From contig CAJFTA010000004.1 in NCBI GenBank assembly GCA_904419835.1, forward strand, positions 22,784-86,783: a DNA stretch of 64,000 bases, given 5' to 3'. Each line of letters begins with the position of its first letter. Positions within the stretch are counted from its first letter, which is position 1. A model generated the notes under the pieces. The model made no database searches, was not told where the DNA came from, and was given only the letters and a program-made list of their open reading frames with translations. The stretch comes from an uncultured Pseudoflavonifractor sp. GTDB taxonomy: Bacteria > Bacillota > Clostridia > Oscillospirales > Oscillospiraceae. Of the stretch, positions 1 to 9,829 are shown piece after piece. A program made the translations under genes and the position numbers.

Positions 1-1
1 G

Positions 2-601
2 GTGGGCGGCGCGGCTGTCCTCTTTGCCGGCGGCATCAAGCTGGGCTGGTTCGTGGCCGGCGGCGCGGCGGTGGCCGCGGGGCTGTGGTTCATCATGACC
101 CAGACCAGCTACATGGCCGCCCGCCTGGCCATCTGGCAGGACCCCTGGAGCGACCCCCTCAACGGCGGCTACCAGACCATCCAGTCTCTATATGCCATCG
201 GCTCCGGCGGACTGCTGGGGGTTGGCCTGGGCGACTCCAGGCAGAAGTTCAACTACCTCCCAGAGCCGGAGAACGACTACGTGTTCTCCATCGTCTGCGA
301 GGAGCTGGGCTATATCGGCGCGGCCATTATCATTATTCTCTTCGCCCTGCTGGTCATCCGGGGCTACTGGATTGCCCTCCACGCCCGGGACCGGTTCGGC
401 GCGCTGCTGGTGGTGGGCATCACCACCCTGGTGGCGGTGCAGGTGTTTCTGAACATCGCCGTGGTCACCAACCTGATCCCCCCCACCGGCATCTCCCTGC
501 CCTTCTTCAGCTACGGCGGCACGGCGTTGGTCATTCAATTGGTGGAAATGGGAATTGTATTATCCGTGTCAAGACAGATACCGGCCCCAAGACAGGGCTG
601 A
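2..601 (+). CDS. ftsW: Cell-division lipid II flippase/polymerase FtsW, C-terminal part
   Basis: The reading frame is open at the left edge of the window, so only the last ~199 residues are present. They show several hydrophobic segments and the SEDS-family signatures GDSRQKFNYLPEPENDYVF and PPTGISLPFFSYGG, the latter very characteristic of FtsW/SpoVE/RodA. SEDS proteins polymerise glycan strands at the septum together with a class B PBP. The location immediately upstream of murG, murA and divIB favours FtsW (or its sporulation paralogue SpoVE) over RodA. The 3' end is intact (stop at 599-601), 36 nt before murG. The true start lies outside the window. Confidence 0.9.
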   Translation: MGGAAVLFAGGIKLGWFVAGGAAVAAGLWFIMTQTSYMAARLAIWQDPWSDPLNGGYQTIQSLYAIGSGGLLGVGLGDSRQKFNYLPEPENDYVFSIVCEELGYIGAAIIIILFALLVIRGYWIALHARDRFGALLVVGITTLVAVQVFLNIAVVTNLIPPTGISLPFFSYGGTALVIQLVEMGIVLSVSRQIPAPRQG

Positions 602-637
602 TACGTTACAGGATGAGAGGTTTGGAGTGAGGTATTG

Positions 638-1812
638 ATGAACATTCTCTTCACCTGCGGCGGAACCGCGGGGCATATCAATCCGGCGGTGGCGCTGGCC
701 CGGCTCTTTCAGGAGCGCCAGCCCGGCTGCCGCATCCTCTTCGTGGGGGCGGACGGGGGCATGGAGACCCGCCTGGTGCCCAAGGAGGGGTATGACATCC
801 GCACGGTGACCATCACCAATTTCCAGCGCTCCCTGACCCCGGCGGCGGTGGGGCACAATCTGAAGACCCTGTTCAACATGGGCCGCTCCCGGAAGCAGGC
901 CGACGCCATCCTGGACGACTTCAAGCCCGACCTGGTGGTGGGAACCGGCGGCTACGCCTCCTACCCGGTGGTGAACGCCGCCGCAAAGCGAAAGATTCCC
1001 ACGGCGGTCCACGAGTCCAACGCCGTCCCCGGCCTGACCACCAAGGCCCTGTCCAAGGTGGTGGACGTGGTGATGGTGGGCTTTGAGGAGAGCCGCAGCC
1101 ACTACGCAGCCACTACGACAACCCGGAGAAGGTGGTGGTGACGGGCACCCCCGTCCGGGGCGACTTCTTCCGGTACACCCGGAAGGAGGCCCGGGAAAAG
1201 CTGGGCATTGCCGACGACCGGCCCCTGCTGCTCTCCTTCTTCGGCTCCCTGGGCGCGGCGGTGATGAACGACCATATGACCGCCATCCTCTCCCGGGAGG
1301 TGCGCATGGGCGCGCCCTTCCGCCATATCCACGGCGCGGGCCGGGACTACGCCGGCATGTGCGCCCAGCTGGAGCAGGAGGGGCTGACGGTGTCCGGCGA
1401 CTGCGTGAAGCTGGCGGCCGGCGCTGAGGACACCGGCGTGGAGCTGCGGGAGTATATCTACGACATGCCGCTGATTATGGCGGCCGCCGACCTGGTGGTC
1501 TGCCGGGCGGGAGCCTCCACCATCTCGGAGATCACCGCCATTGCCAAGCCGGCGGTGCTGGTGCCGTCCCCCAACGTGGTGGCCGACCACCAGACCAAAA
1601 ACGCCCGGGTGCTCTCCGACCGGGGGGCGGCTCTGCTGGTGAGCGAGCAGGAGTGCGACGGCAAGACCGACGCCCTCTTTAATACCATCGCCGATCTGCT
1701 GAACCATCCCGAAAAGCGGGAGAATATGGCCAAGGCCCTGCGGGAGATGGCCATCCCCGACGCCAGCGAGCACATCTACCAGACCCTGGTGGGCCTGCTG
1801 AAGGGAAAATAA
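638..1812 (+). pseudogene. murG: MurG glycosyltransferase, frame-broken by an 11-bp tandem duplication
   Basis: MurG adds GlcNAc to lipid I to make lipid II on the inner face of the membrane. The first part (ATG 638, GTGAGG five bases upstream) carries the N-terminal GGTAGHINPA loop and GTGGYASYPV; it runs out of frame after GFEESRSHY. The second part resumes at about 1117 with DNPEKVVVTGTPVR and continues through the GxGRD-like and CRAGASTISE UDP-GlcNAc-binding motifs to the stop at 1812. The break coincides with a perfect 11-bp tandem duplication (1095-1105 = 1106-1116, GCAGCCACTAC). Removing one copy restores a continuous MurG of about 387 codons, slightly longer than usual (~360). As written, translation stops at 1141. 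Seen directly: duplication and frame change. Inference: assembly or sequencing error, because the gene is essential. Confidence 0.9.
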
Positions 1813-1940
1813 GAGAAAAAGAAGCCGTTCTTCCCCTGTTCCGCCACCCTTTGCCCGGTTTGCCCCGGGAACGCCCCTGTGAACCCCCGCATAGTATGGC
1901 CTGAGTGAAAACAAGACCAACTTTGCGGAGGACGGAGGAT

Positions 1941-3203
1941 ATGAGTATTTTTCTGGTGGAGGGCGGCAGGCGGTTGGAGGGGACGGTCCGTACCCACGGC
2001 GCCAAAAACAGTGTGCTGCCCATTCTGGCGGCCACGATCCTGGGCAGGGGGGAGAGCGTCATCCGCAACTGCCCCGACCTGTCGGACGTGACCGCCTCCC
2101 TGGCCATTCTGGAGCACCTGGGCTGCAAAACAGCCCGGGAAGGGGACACAGTGCGGGTGGACGCCTCCGGCCTGTCCCGGTGCGACGTGCCCGACAACCT
2201 GATGCGGGAGATGCGCTCTTCGGTCATCTTCCTGGGGGCCATCCTGGGCCGGATGGGGGAGGCGGTGCTCTCCGCGCCCGGCGGCTGCGAGCTGGGTCCC
2301 AGGCCCATCGACCTGCATCTCTCATCCATCCGGGCCCTTGGGGGCAGGGTGGACGAGACCGGCGGCGCTCTGCGCTGCACCGGGCCACACATGGCCGGGA
2401 CCGACATCGTGCTCTCCATCCCCAGCGTGGGGGCCACAGAGAACACCATGCTGGCGGCGGTGGCGGCCCAGGGGGTCACCACCATCACCAACGCCGCCCG
2501 GGAGCCGGAGATCGGGGATCTTCAGGCCTTCCTGCGGGCTATGGGGGCGGACGTGCGGGGGGCGGGCAGCTCCATGATCACCATCCGGGGGGGACTGCCC
2601 CTCCACGGGGCGGAGCACACCGTCATGGGCGACCGCATTGTGGCCGCTACATATCTGGCGGCGGCGGCCGCCGCCGGGGGCGAGATTGAGGTCACCGGCG
2701 CCGACTGCCGCCATCTGTCCACGGTGACGGCGGTGCTCAGCCAGGCGGGCTGTAAGGTCCGCAGCGACGACAGCCGGATTTCCCTCTCCCGCTCCGGGCC
2801 CCTGCGGGGGGTCAGTCCGGTGCGCACCGCGCCCTATCCCGGCTTTCCCACCGACGCCCAGGCCCCTCTGATGGCGGCACTGGCCACGGCGGCCGGCACG
2901 TCGGTCTTTGTGGAAAACATCTTCGAGAGCCGCTACCGCCACGTGGATGAGCTCGCCCGCATGGGCGCCCGTATCCGGGTGGAGGGCCGGGTGGCCGTGG
3001 TGTTCGGCGTGGAGCGGCTGAAGGCCGCGGCGGTGCGGGCCGCCGACCTGCGGGGCGGCGCGGCCCTGGTGGTGGCCGCCCTGGGCGCGGAGGGGCGGAG
3101 CACCATCTCCGGCCTCCACCACGTGGACCGGGGCTATCAGGACCTGGACGGGGCCCTGCGGAGCCTGGGGGCGGACATCATCCGCCTGGAGGCGGACGCA
3201 TAA
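1941..3203 (+). CDS. murA: UDP-N-acetylglucosamine 1-carboxyvinyltransferase MurA
   Basis: Transfers enolpyruvate from PEP to UDP-GlcNAc, the first committed step of peptidoglycan synthesis, in the cytoplasm. The 420-residue product has the expected length and the family hallmarks: HGAKNSVLPILAA near residue 20 and the active-site loop SAPGGCELGPRPIDLH with Cys116, the residue attacked by fosfomycin in the family. I chose ATG 1941 because a doubled GGAGGACGGAGGAT Shine-Dalgarno lies just upstream and the product then starts like other MurAs; an upstream start at 1905 has no such support. It sits between murG and divIB in the division cluster, 128 nt after murG. Confidence 0.95.
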   Translation: MSIFLVEGGRRLEGTVRTHGAKNSVLPILAATILGRGESVIRNCPDLSDVTASLAILEHLGCKTAREGDTVRVDASGLSRCDVPDNLMREMRSSVIFLGAILGRMGEAVLSAPGGCELGPRPIDLHLSSIRALGGRVDETGGALRCTGPHMAGTDIVLSIPSVGATENTMLAAVAAQGVTTITNAAREPEIGDLQAFLRAMGADVRGAGSSMITIRGGLPLHGAEHTVMGDRIVAATYLAAAAAAGGEIEVTGADCRHLSTVTAVLSQAGCKVRSDDSRISLSRSGPLRGVSPVRTAPYPGFPTDAQAPLMAALATAAGTSVFVENIFESRYRHVDELARMGARIRVEGRVAVVFGVERLKAAAVRAADLRGGAALVVAALGAEGRSTISGLHHVDRGYQDLDGALRSLGADIIRLEADA

Positions 3204-3268
3204 GGGAATTTTAAGAATTTCCTCACAAATTGTTTGATTATTTTCGGTATACTGAAAAGAAAAAATAA

Positions 3269-3291
3269 GCCGCCGGGCCAAGCCCGGCGGC
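3269..3291 (+). promoter_or_regulatory. Hairpin in the divIB leader
   Basis: Perfect 10-bp inverted repeat GCCGCCGGGC / GCCCGGCGGC with a 3-nt loop, directly upstream of the GAGGAG ribosome binding site (3296-3301) of divIB. A TATACT (3248-3253) precedes it, without a clear -35 box. There is no U-run, so this is a leader hairpin rather than a classical terminator; its role is unknown. Confidence 0.4.
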
Positions 3292-3308
3292 GGCAGAGGA
3301 GCACGGAA

Positions 3309-4079
3309 ATGGCGGCGAGACGGAACAAGCGCAAGCGGCGGAACAGGGGACGCTTCGGCTTCCTCTATAAAGTGCTGTCCGCCGCCGTGATTGTGGCGGC
3401 GATTGTGGCAGGCTGCGCGGTGTTTTTCCGGGTGGAGAATATCGAGGTCAGCGGCCAGTCAGCCTATACGGCGGAGCAGATCATCGGCGCCGCCGAGGTA
3501 GAGCGGGGGGACAACCTCTTTGCCGTCAACAAGTTCAAGGTTATGCGGCAGATTATCTCCCGCCTGCCCTATGTGGACGAGCTCTCCGTCTCACGCCGCC
3601 TGCCCAATACGCTGGTCATCCAGGTGACCGAGTGCGTTCCCGCGGCTGCCATCCAGGGCGGCGGCGCCTGGTGGATCATTGACACCAAGGGCAAGATCCT
3701 GGAGCGGACGGACGAGACCCGGGCGGCGGAATTCCCGCCCCTCACCGGCCTGACGCCGGACAGCCCCGTGGTGGGCGCCCGGCTGGCGGTGGCCGAGGGG
3801 GAGGAGAACAAGCTGGAGAGCCTGGAGAAGCTCTTCGCCGCCCTGGCCGCCCGGGGCATGACGGACCAGGCGGAGAGCTTTGATCTCACGGCCATCAACT
3901 TCATCAAGATGGGCTACGGCGGCCGGTTTACCGTGAAAATTCCCATGAACACCGACTTCGACCAGGCGGCCAAGATTCTGGAGGCGGCCATCGGCGCCCT
4001 GGAGGAGACCGACCGGGGCGTCATCGATCTGACCCTGGACGAGCCCCACTTTATCCCCTATGCGTCCATGCTGGGCTGA
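3309..4079 (+). CDS. divIB: FtsQ/DivIB-type cell-division protein
   Basis: Bitopic divisome scaffold protein. The 256-residue product has a very basic N-terminus (AARRNKRKRRNRGR), one transmembrane helix around residues 18-38 and then an extracytoplasmic POTRA-like domain beginning VENIEVSGQSAYTAEQIIGA, followed by the FtsQ/DivIB beta domain (RLPNTLVIQVTE...). Start ATG 3309 is preferred over the upstream in-frame 3234 because it has GAGGAG seven bases upstream and puts the basic tail directly before the membrane helix. Position after murA and before the DUF881/Sbp pair and ftsZ is the normal Firmicute arrangement. Confidence 0.88.
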   Translation: MAARRNKRKRRNRGRFGFLYKVLSAAVIVAAIVAGCAVFFRVENIEVSGQSAYTAEQIIGAAEVERGDNLFAVNKFKVMRQIISRLPYVDELSVSRRLPNTLVIQVTECVPAAAIQGGGAWWIIDTKGKILERTDETRAAEFPPLTGLTPDSPVVGARLAVAEGEENKLESLEKLFAALAARGMTDQAESFDLTAINFIKMGYGGRFTVKIPMNTDFDQAAKILEAAIGALEETDRGVIDLTLDEPHFIPYASMLG

Positions 4080-4105
4080 GCGCCCGGCTGGAGGAAGGAG
4101 AACAG

Positions 4106-4876
4106 ATGGAACGGACTGAACGCAGGAAGAAGAACTGGGGCGAGCTGGCCATCGGCGGCGTGTGCGTGCTGCTGGGCATTCTGCTCTCCGTGCAGCTGCG
4201 CAGCGTCAAGGTCAACAGCGCCGCGGACGCCACAAACGCAGGCCGCCTGGAGACACTCCAGCAGCTCTACAACGAGACCGTGGACAGCCTGGAGAGCACC
4301 AGGGCCCAGCTGGAGCAGGCGCAGGCCGAGCTCCAGACCTACCGGGACGCGGCCGCCTCCGGCAGCAGCGAGAGCGAGGCCCTGCGCGCCGAGGTGGACA
4401 AGCTGGAGATGGAGGCAGGCCTGGTGGAGGTGGTGGGCCCCGGCGTGATGGTGAGCCTGCAGGACTCCAGCGCCGCCAACGTCACGGGCGACGAGGCCGA
4501 CTACCTCATTCACGACAACGACCTGCTCTCCGTGCTCAACGAGCTGCGGGACGCGGGAGCGGAGGCCATCTCCCTCAACGGCGAGCGGATCATGGCCACT
4601 ACTGAGATCCGCTGCGCCGGGTCCGTGGTCATTGTCAACGGCCGGCGGTACACCGCGCCCTTCGTGTTCAACGCCATCGGCGACCCCAACACCCTCTACT
4701 CCGCCCTCACCATGCGCAACGGCGTGGTGGACGTGCTGGGACAGTGGAAGATTGAGGTCAAGGTGACCCCCAGCGAGATGCTGACTGTACCCGCCTACAA
4801 CGGCGTGATTGACTTCCAGTACGCCAAGCCCTCCACCGCCCAGAGCGAGGACACGGAAGGGGGTGCTGTGGGATGA
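4106..4876 (+). CDS. DUF881 family membrane protein (YlxW/YlxX-like)
   Basis: A 256-residue protein with an N-terminal membrane helix (about residues 14-32), a predicted coiled coil rich in E/Q/L (about 38-105) and a C-terminal DUF881 domain (VEVVGPGVMVSLQDS..., LLSVLNELRDAGAEAISLNGERI, YTAPFVFNAIGDP). DUF881 proteins are encoded between divIB and ftsZ in many Firmicutes and are thought to support division or sporulation; no biochemical activity is established. Good AAGGAG RBS ahead of ATG 4106; the last 4 nt overlap the next gene (ATGA-type coupling). Often two DUF881 genes flank sbp; here only one is seen. Confidence 0.85.
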   Translation: MERTERRKKNWGELAIGGVCVLLGILLSVQLRSVKVNSAADATNAGRLETLQQLYNETVDSLESTRAQLEQAQAELQTYRDAAASGSSESEALRAEVDKLEMEAGLVEVVGPGVMVSLQDSSAANVTGDEADYLIHDNDLLSVLNELRDAGAEAISLNGERIMATTEIRCAGSVVIVNGRRYTAPFVFNAIGDPNTLYSALTMRNGVVDVLGQWKIEVKVTPSEMLTVPAYNGVIDFQYAKPSTAQSEDTEGGAVG

Positions 4877-5265
4877 TTGAGCTGGCCGGCCTGATTGTGG
4901 GCCTTGTCATCGGCTGCTTCCTGCCCTGGCATGTGCCCAGCCAGTACAGCCTCTATGTGGCCACCGGACTGCTGGCCGCCCTGGACTCCGCCCTGGGGGG
5001 CATGAACGCCCGCATCAAAAAGAGCTTCAACCTGTCCATCTTCCTGTCCGGGTTCTTCGGCAACGCCGTCATCGCCGTGTTCCTGGCCTGGCTGGGGGAC
5101 AAGCTGGGCCTGCCGCTGTACCTTGCGGCGGTGGTGGTTTTCGGCACCCGCATGTTCCAAAACTTTGCGGAAATCCGGCGGGAGCTATTGACCTCGCGCC
5201 AAAAGAAGGCTAGAATAGAACAAGATATAAATCATGGGCAGGGCTCAGAAAATGAGCTACCATAA
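4873..5265 (+). CDS. sbp: Small basic protein Sbp (DUF1290)
   Basis: 130-residue integral membrane protein with about three helices and the conserved DUF1290 core (CFLPWHVPSQYSLYVATGLL, ALDSALGGMNARIKKSF, FGNAVIAVFLAWLGDKLGLPLYLAAVVVFGTRMFQN). It is located between ylx genes and ftsZ in Bacillus and Clostridia; molecular function unknown. It overlaps the DUF881 gene by 4 nt and ends 48 nt before ftsZ. The C-terminal tail (KKARIEQDINHGQGSENELP) is longer than usual. Confidence 0.85.
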   Translation: MIELAGLIVGLVIGCFLPWHVPSQYSLYVATGLLAALDSALGGMNARIKKSFNLSIFLSGFFGNAVIAVFLAWLGDKLGLPLYLAAVVVFGTRMFQNFAEIRRELLTSRQKKARIEQDINHGQGSENELP

Positions 5266-5313
5266 TTTTCATAAAAAGAGAGTTTTCACTTCTTTCACAT
5301 AGGAGGAGCAGTT

Positions 5314-6392
<1,079 letters not shown>

Positions 6393-6405
6393 CAATGCGA
6401 AACAG

Positions 6406-6443
6406 CGCGCCGGACTGCCTTTGGGCAGTCCGGCGCGTTTTTT
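6406..6443 (+). terminator. Terminator after ftsZ
   Basis: Perfect 14-bp stem (6406-6419 with 6424-6437), tttg loop, then six T residues. It closes the ftsW-ftsZ cluster 13 nt after the ftsZ stop. Confidence 0.9.
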
Positions 6444-6476
6444 CAGCGCTGCGGGGACATACCCGGGCTTCCTGGG

Positions 6477-6505
6477 TTGCATTCCGGAGAAAAGAGGCTT
6501 ATAAT
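6477..6505 (+). promoter_or_regulatory. Strong sigma-A-type promoter upstream of the corA leader
   Basis: TTGCAT (6477-6482), 17-nt spacer, TATAAT (6500-6505). Transcription would start near 6512, more than 400 nt before corA, so it produces a long untranslated RNA. Confidence 0.65.
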
Positions 6506-6511
6506 AAGGTT

Positions 6512-6927
6512 TGCGCAGGCCCCGGCCCCTGGGGCGCGCAGCTCTGCGCCGGGGACCGGCGATTTTTGTGGAAAAGGAGTGATATGCGCCGTGAGCAGCG
6601 ACCCTCTGAGTCGAACATGGAAGGACAACGAAACCAGCGCGGCGCACGGAGGCTGAAGGTGAAAGAAAATTCACCCATATCCGCGCCGCTTTTGCCGCCG
6701 GCGGGGCGTGTCACCCACCCATCCAAGGCCCGTGAAGGGCACGGAGTTTGGATGAGCGTATGACATGGAGCGTCTTTCGCGGCGGCCACAAAAAGACGCG
6801 CGGACAGCGGGCGTCACACCGAACCCGGATAAACGGAGCGGACAGCGGGCAGACTGCCGTATAATAGGCGCCGCGGCCCGGAGAAGGGTTCTGTCTGTCC
6901 CCGGCGCGTCGGAAAGACGTGATATTG
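6512..6927 (+). ncRNA. Structured untranslated region / candidate leader RNA or small RNA before corA
   Basis: This gene-free stretch has at least three back-to-back hairpins: 6639-6645 pairing with 6683-6689 around an inner GGTGAA/TTCACC stem and followed by TTTT (terminator-like); 6720-6726 with 6748-6754 enclosing CCGTG/CACGG; and 6770-6777 with 6792-6799. An exact 13-bp direct repeat (GCGGACAGCGGGC at 6800-6812 and 6838-6850) and a second TATAAT (6860-6865) precede corA. A 59-codon frame with a plausible RBS (6584-6763) lies inside but looks non-protein-like. Two readings: a cis-acting leader controlling corA, or an independent ~180-nt RNA ending at 6693. I could not match it to the M-box or any other riboswitch consensus. 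Confidence 0.4.
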
Positions 6928-7854
6928 ATGCTCTCCATCCACAAAACCATTGACAAGAAAATGACCCGCCTGGACGCCATTCAGGACGGGTGCTGGATTA
7001 ACCTGACCTACCCCACCGAGGACGAACTGAACACTGTGTCCGAGGCGCTGAACGTGGACCCGGGCTTCCTCCGGGCCGCGCTGGACGAGGAGGAGACCTC
7101 CCGTATCGACACCGAGGACGGCCAGACCCTGATTATCATCGACGTCCCCGCCGTGGAAAAGGATGACGCGGTGGTCTACTCCACCATCCCTCTGGGCATT
7201 ATTGTGACGGAAAAGCACATCATCACCGTCTGCCTGAAGGAATCCTCCATTGTGAAGGACTTCCAGGACGGACTGGTAAAAAATGCCGAAACCCAGAAGC
7301 GGACCCGGTTTATCCTCTACATGCTCCTCCAGGTGGCCAAGCGCTTCCTGCAATACCTGAAGCAGATCGACAAGATCTACAACTACATGGAGCGGCACCT
7401 CTACAAGTCCCAGCGGAACAAGGAGCTCATCCAGCTGCTGGACCTGGAGAAATCGCTGGTTTACTTCAACACCTCCCTGAAGGCCAACGAGGTGACCCTG
7501 GAGAAAATCCTCCGGGGCCGCATTATCACACTCTACGAGGAGGACCACGACCTGCTGGAGGACGTGCTGATTGAGGTCCGCCAGGCCATTGAGATGGCCA
7601 ACATCTACTCCTCCATCATCTCCGGCATGATGGACGCCTTTGCCAGCGTAATCTCCAACAACCTGAACGTGATCATGAAGGTTCTGACCTCCATCACCGT
7701 TTTGCTCACAGTGCCGAATATTATCTTCGGCTTTTACGGCATGAACATCACATCCGGCCTGCCGCTGGACCAGTTCTGGTGGATTCCGCTGATTTTGGCC
7801 GTAGCTGTCATCGTTGTGGTGGCGCTGATACTGAAACGGCACGACCTTTTTTGA
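6928..7854 (+). CDS. corA: CorA-type magnesium/divalent-cation transporter
   Basis: Homopentameric channel for Mg2+ (or Co2+/Ni2+) uptake. The ~308-residue product has the soluble N-terminal funnel domain, the long stalk helix, and two C-terminal membrane helices; the first ends in the diagnostic YGMN selectivity motif (FGFYGMNI), and the second is followed by a short basic tail (KRHDLF). ATG 6928 is used, but GTG 6919 is equally possible; the RBS is weak for both. The gene stands alone behind a long structured leader, which suggests RNA-level control, and ends just before a strong hairpin. Confidence 0.88.
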   Translation: MLSIHKTIDKKMTRLDAIQDGCWINLTYPTEDELNTVSEALNVDPGFLRAALDEEETSRIDTEDGQTLIIIDVPAVEKDDAVVYSTIPLGIIVTEKHIITVCLKESSIVKDFQDGLVKNAETQKRTRFILYMLLQVAKRFLQYLKQIDKIYNYMERHLYKSQRNKELIQLLDLEKSLVYFNTSLKANEVTLEKILRGRIITLYEEDHDLLEDVLIEVRQAIEMANIYSSIISGMMDAFASVISNNLNVIMKVLTSITVLLTVPNIIFGFYGMNITSGLPLDQFWWIPLILAVAVIVVVALILKRHDLF

Positions 7855-7860
7855 GTGATA

Positions 7861-7901
7861 CAAGCGCCGTGTGTCCTCCAATGAGGGACACACGGCGCTT
7901 G
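7861..7901 (+). terminator. Terminator after corA
   Basis: Perfect 16-bp stem (7861-7876 with 7886-7901) starting 6 nt after the corA stop. The T-tract is poor, so termination may be partial. Confidence 0.7.
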
Positions 7902-8083
7902 TGCATTATGACGAATGTTTACGGCAGGGAGATACAGGCAGCGGTTGACAACCGAGGAAAATGATATATAATTCACAATGTGCATTTCCATCCCCGCCGG
8001 TAAGGGAAAGAAGGCGGGGGACGGATACATCCGGGTTGTGCACACGCAGAGACACGCACAATGGAAAGGAAGGAACGAAACCA

Positions 8084-9805
8084 ATGAAGAAAAGCAAACG
8101 AGCACTCAGCCTGGTTGCGGCCGGCGCCCTGCTTCTGACGGCGGCCTGCTCCACAACTCCGCCCGCGGGCAGCCCCTCCGGCACGCCCTCCGCCAGCCAG
8201 CCTCAGGCCAGCGAGCCCGCCCAGACCACCGCGGCCAGCGGCGTCTATGAGGGCAAGGGCACCGGCTATGGCGGCGAGGTCTCCGTCCTGCTGACCGTGG
8301 AGAACGGACAGATGACCGACCTGCGCCTGCTGGATCACCACGAGACCGATCCCGTGGTGAACCGGGCGTTCCCCATTCTGAAGGACCGCATTCTGGAGGC
8401 CCAGAGCCCTGTGGTGGACAGCGTCTCCAGCGCCACCTTCACCTCCTACGCCGTGAAGTCCGCCGTGGCTGACGCTGCCAGCCAGTACGGCCAGGATTTC
8501 GGCGAGATCACCATGACCACCGCCAGCGCCGAGACCCCCGCTGCGCCCGAGGATACCACCACCCAGCTGGTGGTCGTGGGCGGCGGCCCTGCCGGCCTCG
8601 CTGCCGCCATCTCCGCCAAGCAGAACGGCGTGGAGGACGTGATCCTCATTGAGAAGCTGGGCATCCTGTCCGGCAACGGCAAGTTCGACATGAACTTCTT
8701 TGACCTCATCAACTCCAAGGCCCAGCAGAAGGCCGGCATTGAGTACACCGTGGAGCAGTTCATCGAGGAGAAGAAGGACGCCGGCAACACCCCCGAGCGT
8801 CTCCAGGCCTGGGCTGAGGGCGAGTGGACCCTGGACGCCTGGCTGCGCGACATGGACATCCTCCTGAACCAGTCCAACGGCGGCACCAACCACATGGCCG
8901 AGAGCGACGTCTACGCCGGCGACCACATCCAGACCGGTCTGGAGAAGGAAGCCTATGAGCTGGGCGTTGACATCCGCCTGGAGAACAAGGGCACCGACCT
9001 CATCATGGAGGACGGCGTGTGCACCGGCGTTGTGGTGGAGACCAAGGGCGGCACCTACAACATCACCGCCGACGCTGTGGTGGTGGCCACCGGCGGCTTC
9101 TGCAACAACAAGGAGCTGCTGGCCAAGTACGCCCCCGGCCACGAGGTGCTGGAGACCTCCAACTCCATGGGCACCACCGGCGACTTCATCCCCGTGTTTG
9201 AGAAGAACGGCTTCGGCCTGGAGAACATGGGCAAGATGTCCGTCTTCTCCTACATCCTCAATCCCCGCCGGGATCTGACCGGCGGCGGCTCCGGCTTCCT
9301 GCTGGTGAACAAGGACGGCTCCCGCTTCATCGACGAGGCCTCCACCTCCGGCCTGGAGCTGGGCACTGCCATCCTGGCTCAGCCCGACGGCGCCGCCTTC
9401 TACCTGGCTGACCGCACCCTGTACGAGGACAATTTCCGTACCCGCAAGCACGTGGCCGCCGGCTACTATCAGCAGGGCGAGACCCTGGACGAGCTGGCTG
9501 AGAAGCTGGGCATCGACGCCGAGGGCCTGAAGGCCGCTGTTGCGGACTACAACGCCAACCTGCCCGAGGGCGCCCGTCCCTTTGACGCTGAGGGCCCCTA
9601 CTACGGCGCCAAGGTTCAGACCGCCAACCACATGACCAAGGGCGGCGTCACCGCCGACGAGCGCGCCCAGGTCCTCTATGAGGACGGCACTGTGGTGCCC
9701 GGCCTGTACGCCGCCGGCGAGGTCACCTGGATCAGCGGCGCTTACAGCGCGGCTGTGGTCTTTGGCCGCATCGCCGGCGCTTCCGTGGCCGAGGACATCC
9801 TGTAA
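8084..9805 (+). CDS. Secreted FMN-binding/FAD-dependent reductase lipoprotein (fumarate-reductase-like)
   Basis: 573 residues. The N-terminus is a lipoprotein signal (LLLTAAC, lipid Cys22) followed by a Ser/Pro/Thr linker. Residues ~52-135 form an FMN-binding domain with the flavinylation motif DSVSSATFTS (candidate acceptor Thr118, the type modified by ApbE). From ~160 a FAD_binding_2 domain follows (LVVVGGGPAGLAAAISA, VVVATGGFCNN, NHMTKGGV). This domain order matches extracellular reductases such as urocanate or fumarate reductases that use anaerobic electron acceptors. The usual HGANRLGG-type segment is replaced by WISGAYSAAVVFGRIAG, so the substrate may differ. No cytochrome or apbE gene is adjacent. 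ATG 8084 is the start of the signal peptide with GGAAGGAA upstream. Confidence 0.85.
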   Translation: MKKSKRALSLVAAGALLLTAACSTTPPAGSPSGTPSASQPQASEPAQTTAASGVYEGKGTGYGGEVSVLLTVENGQMTDLRLLDHHETDPVVNRAFPILKDRILEAQSPVVDSVSSATFTSYAVKSAVADAASQYGQDFGEITMTTASAETPAAPEDTTTQLVVVGGGPAGLAAAISAKQNGVEDVILIEKLGILSGNGKFDMNFFDLINSKAQQKAGIEYTVEQFIEEKKDAGNTPERLQAWAEGEWTLDAWLRDMDILLNQSNGGTNHMAESDVYAGDHIQTGLEKEAYELGVDIRLENKGTDLIMEDGVCTGVVVETKGGTYNITADAVVVATGGFCNNKELLAKYAPGHEVLETSNSMGTTGDFIPVFEKNGFGLENMGKMSVFSYILNPRRDLTGGGSGFLLVNKDGSRFIDEASTSGLELGTAILAQPDGAAFYLADRTLYEDNFRTRKHVAAGYYQQGETLDELAEKLGIDAEGLKAAVADYNANLPEGARPFDAEGPYYGAKVQTANHMTKGGVTADERAQVLYEDGTVVPGLYAAGEVTWISGAYSAAVVFGRIAGASVAEDIL

Positions 9806-9829
9806 GCTGTTCCGGCTGCAGAAAATAAC

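Noticed and set aside
638..1812. Two separate glycosyltransferase-domain genes instead of one broken murG
   Set aside because: The second half has no RBS, and deletion of one 11-bp repeat restores a complete MurG exactly.
6584..6763. Possible 59-codon gene with AAGGAG upstream
   Set aside because: Its codons run through two RNA hairpins and the product is Arg/Pro/Ser-rich without a fold; more likely part of a structured RNA.
6512..6927. M-box (Mg2+) riboswitch before corA
   Set aside because: The conserved M-box elements were looked for and not found; only generic hairpins are visible.
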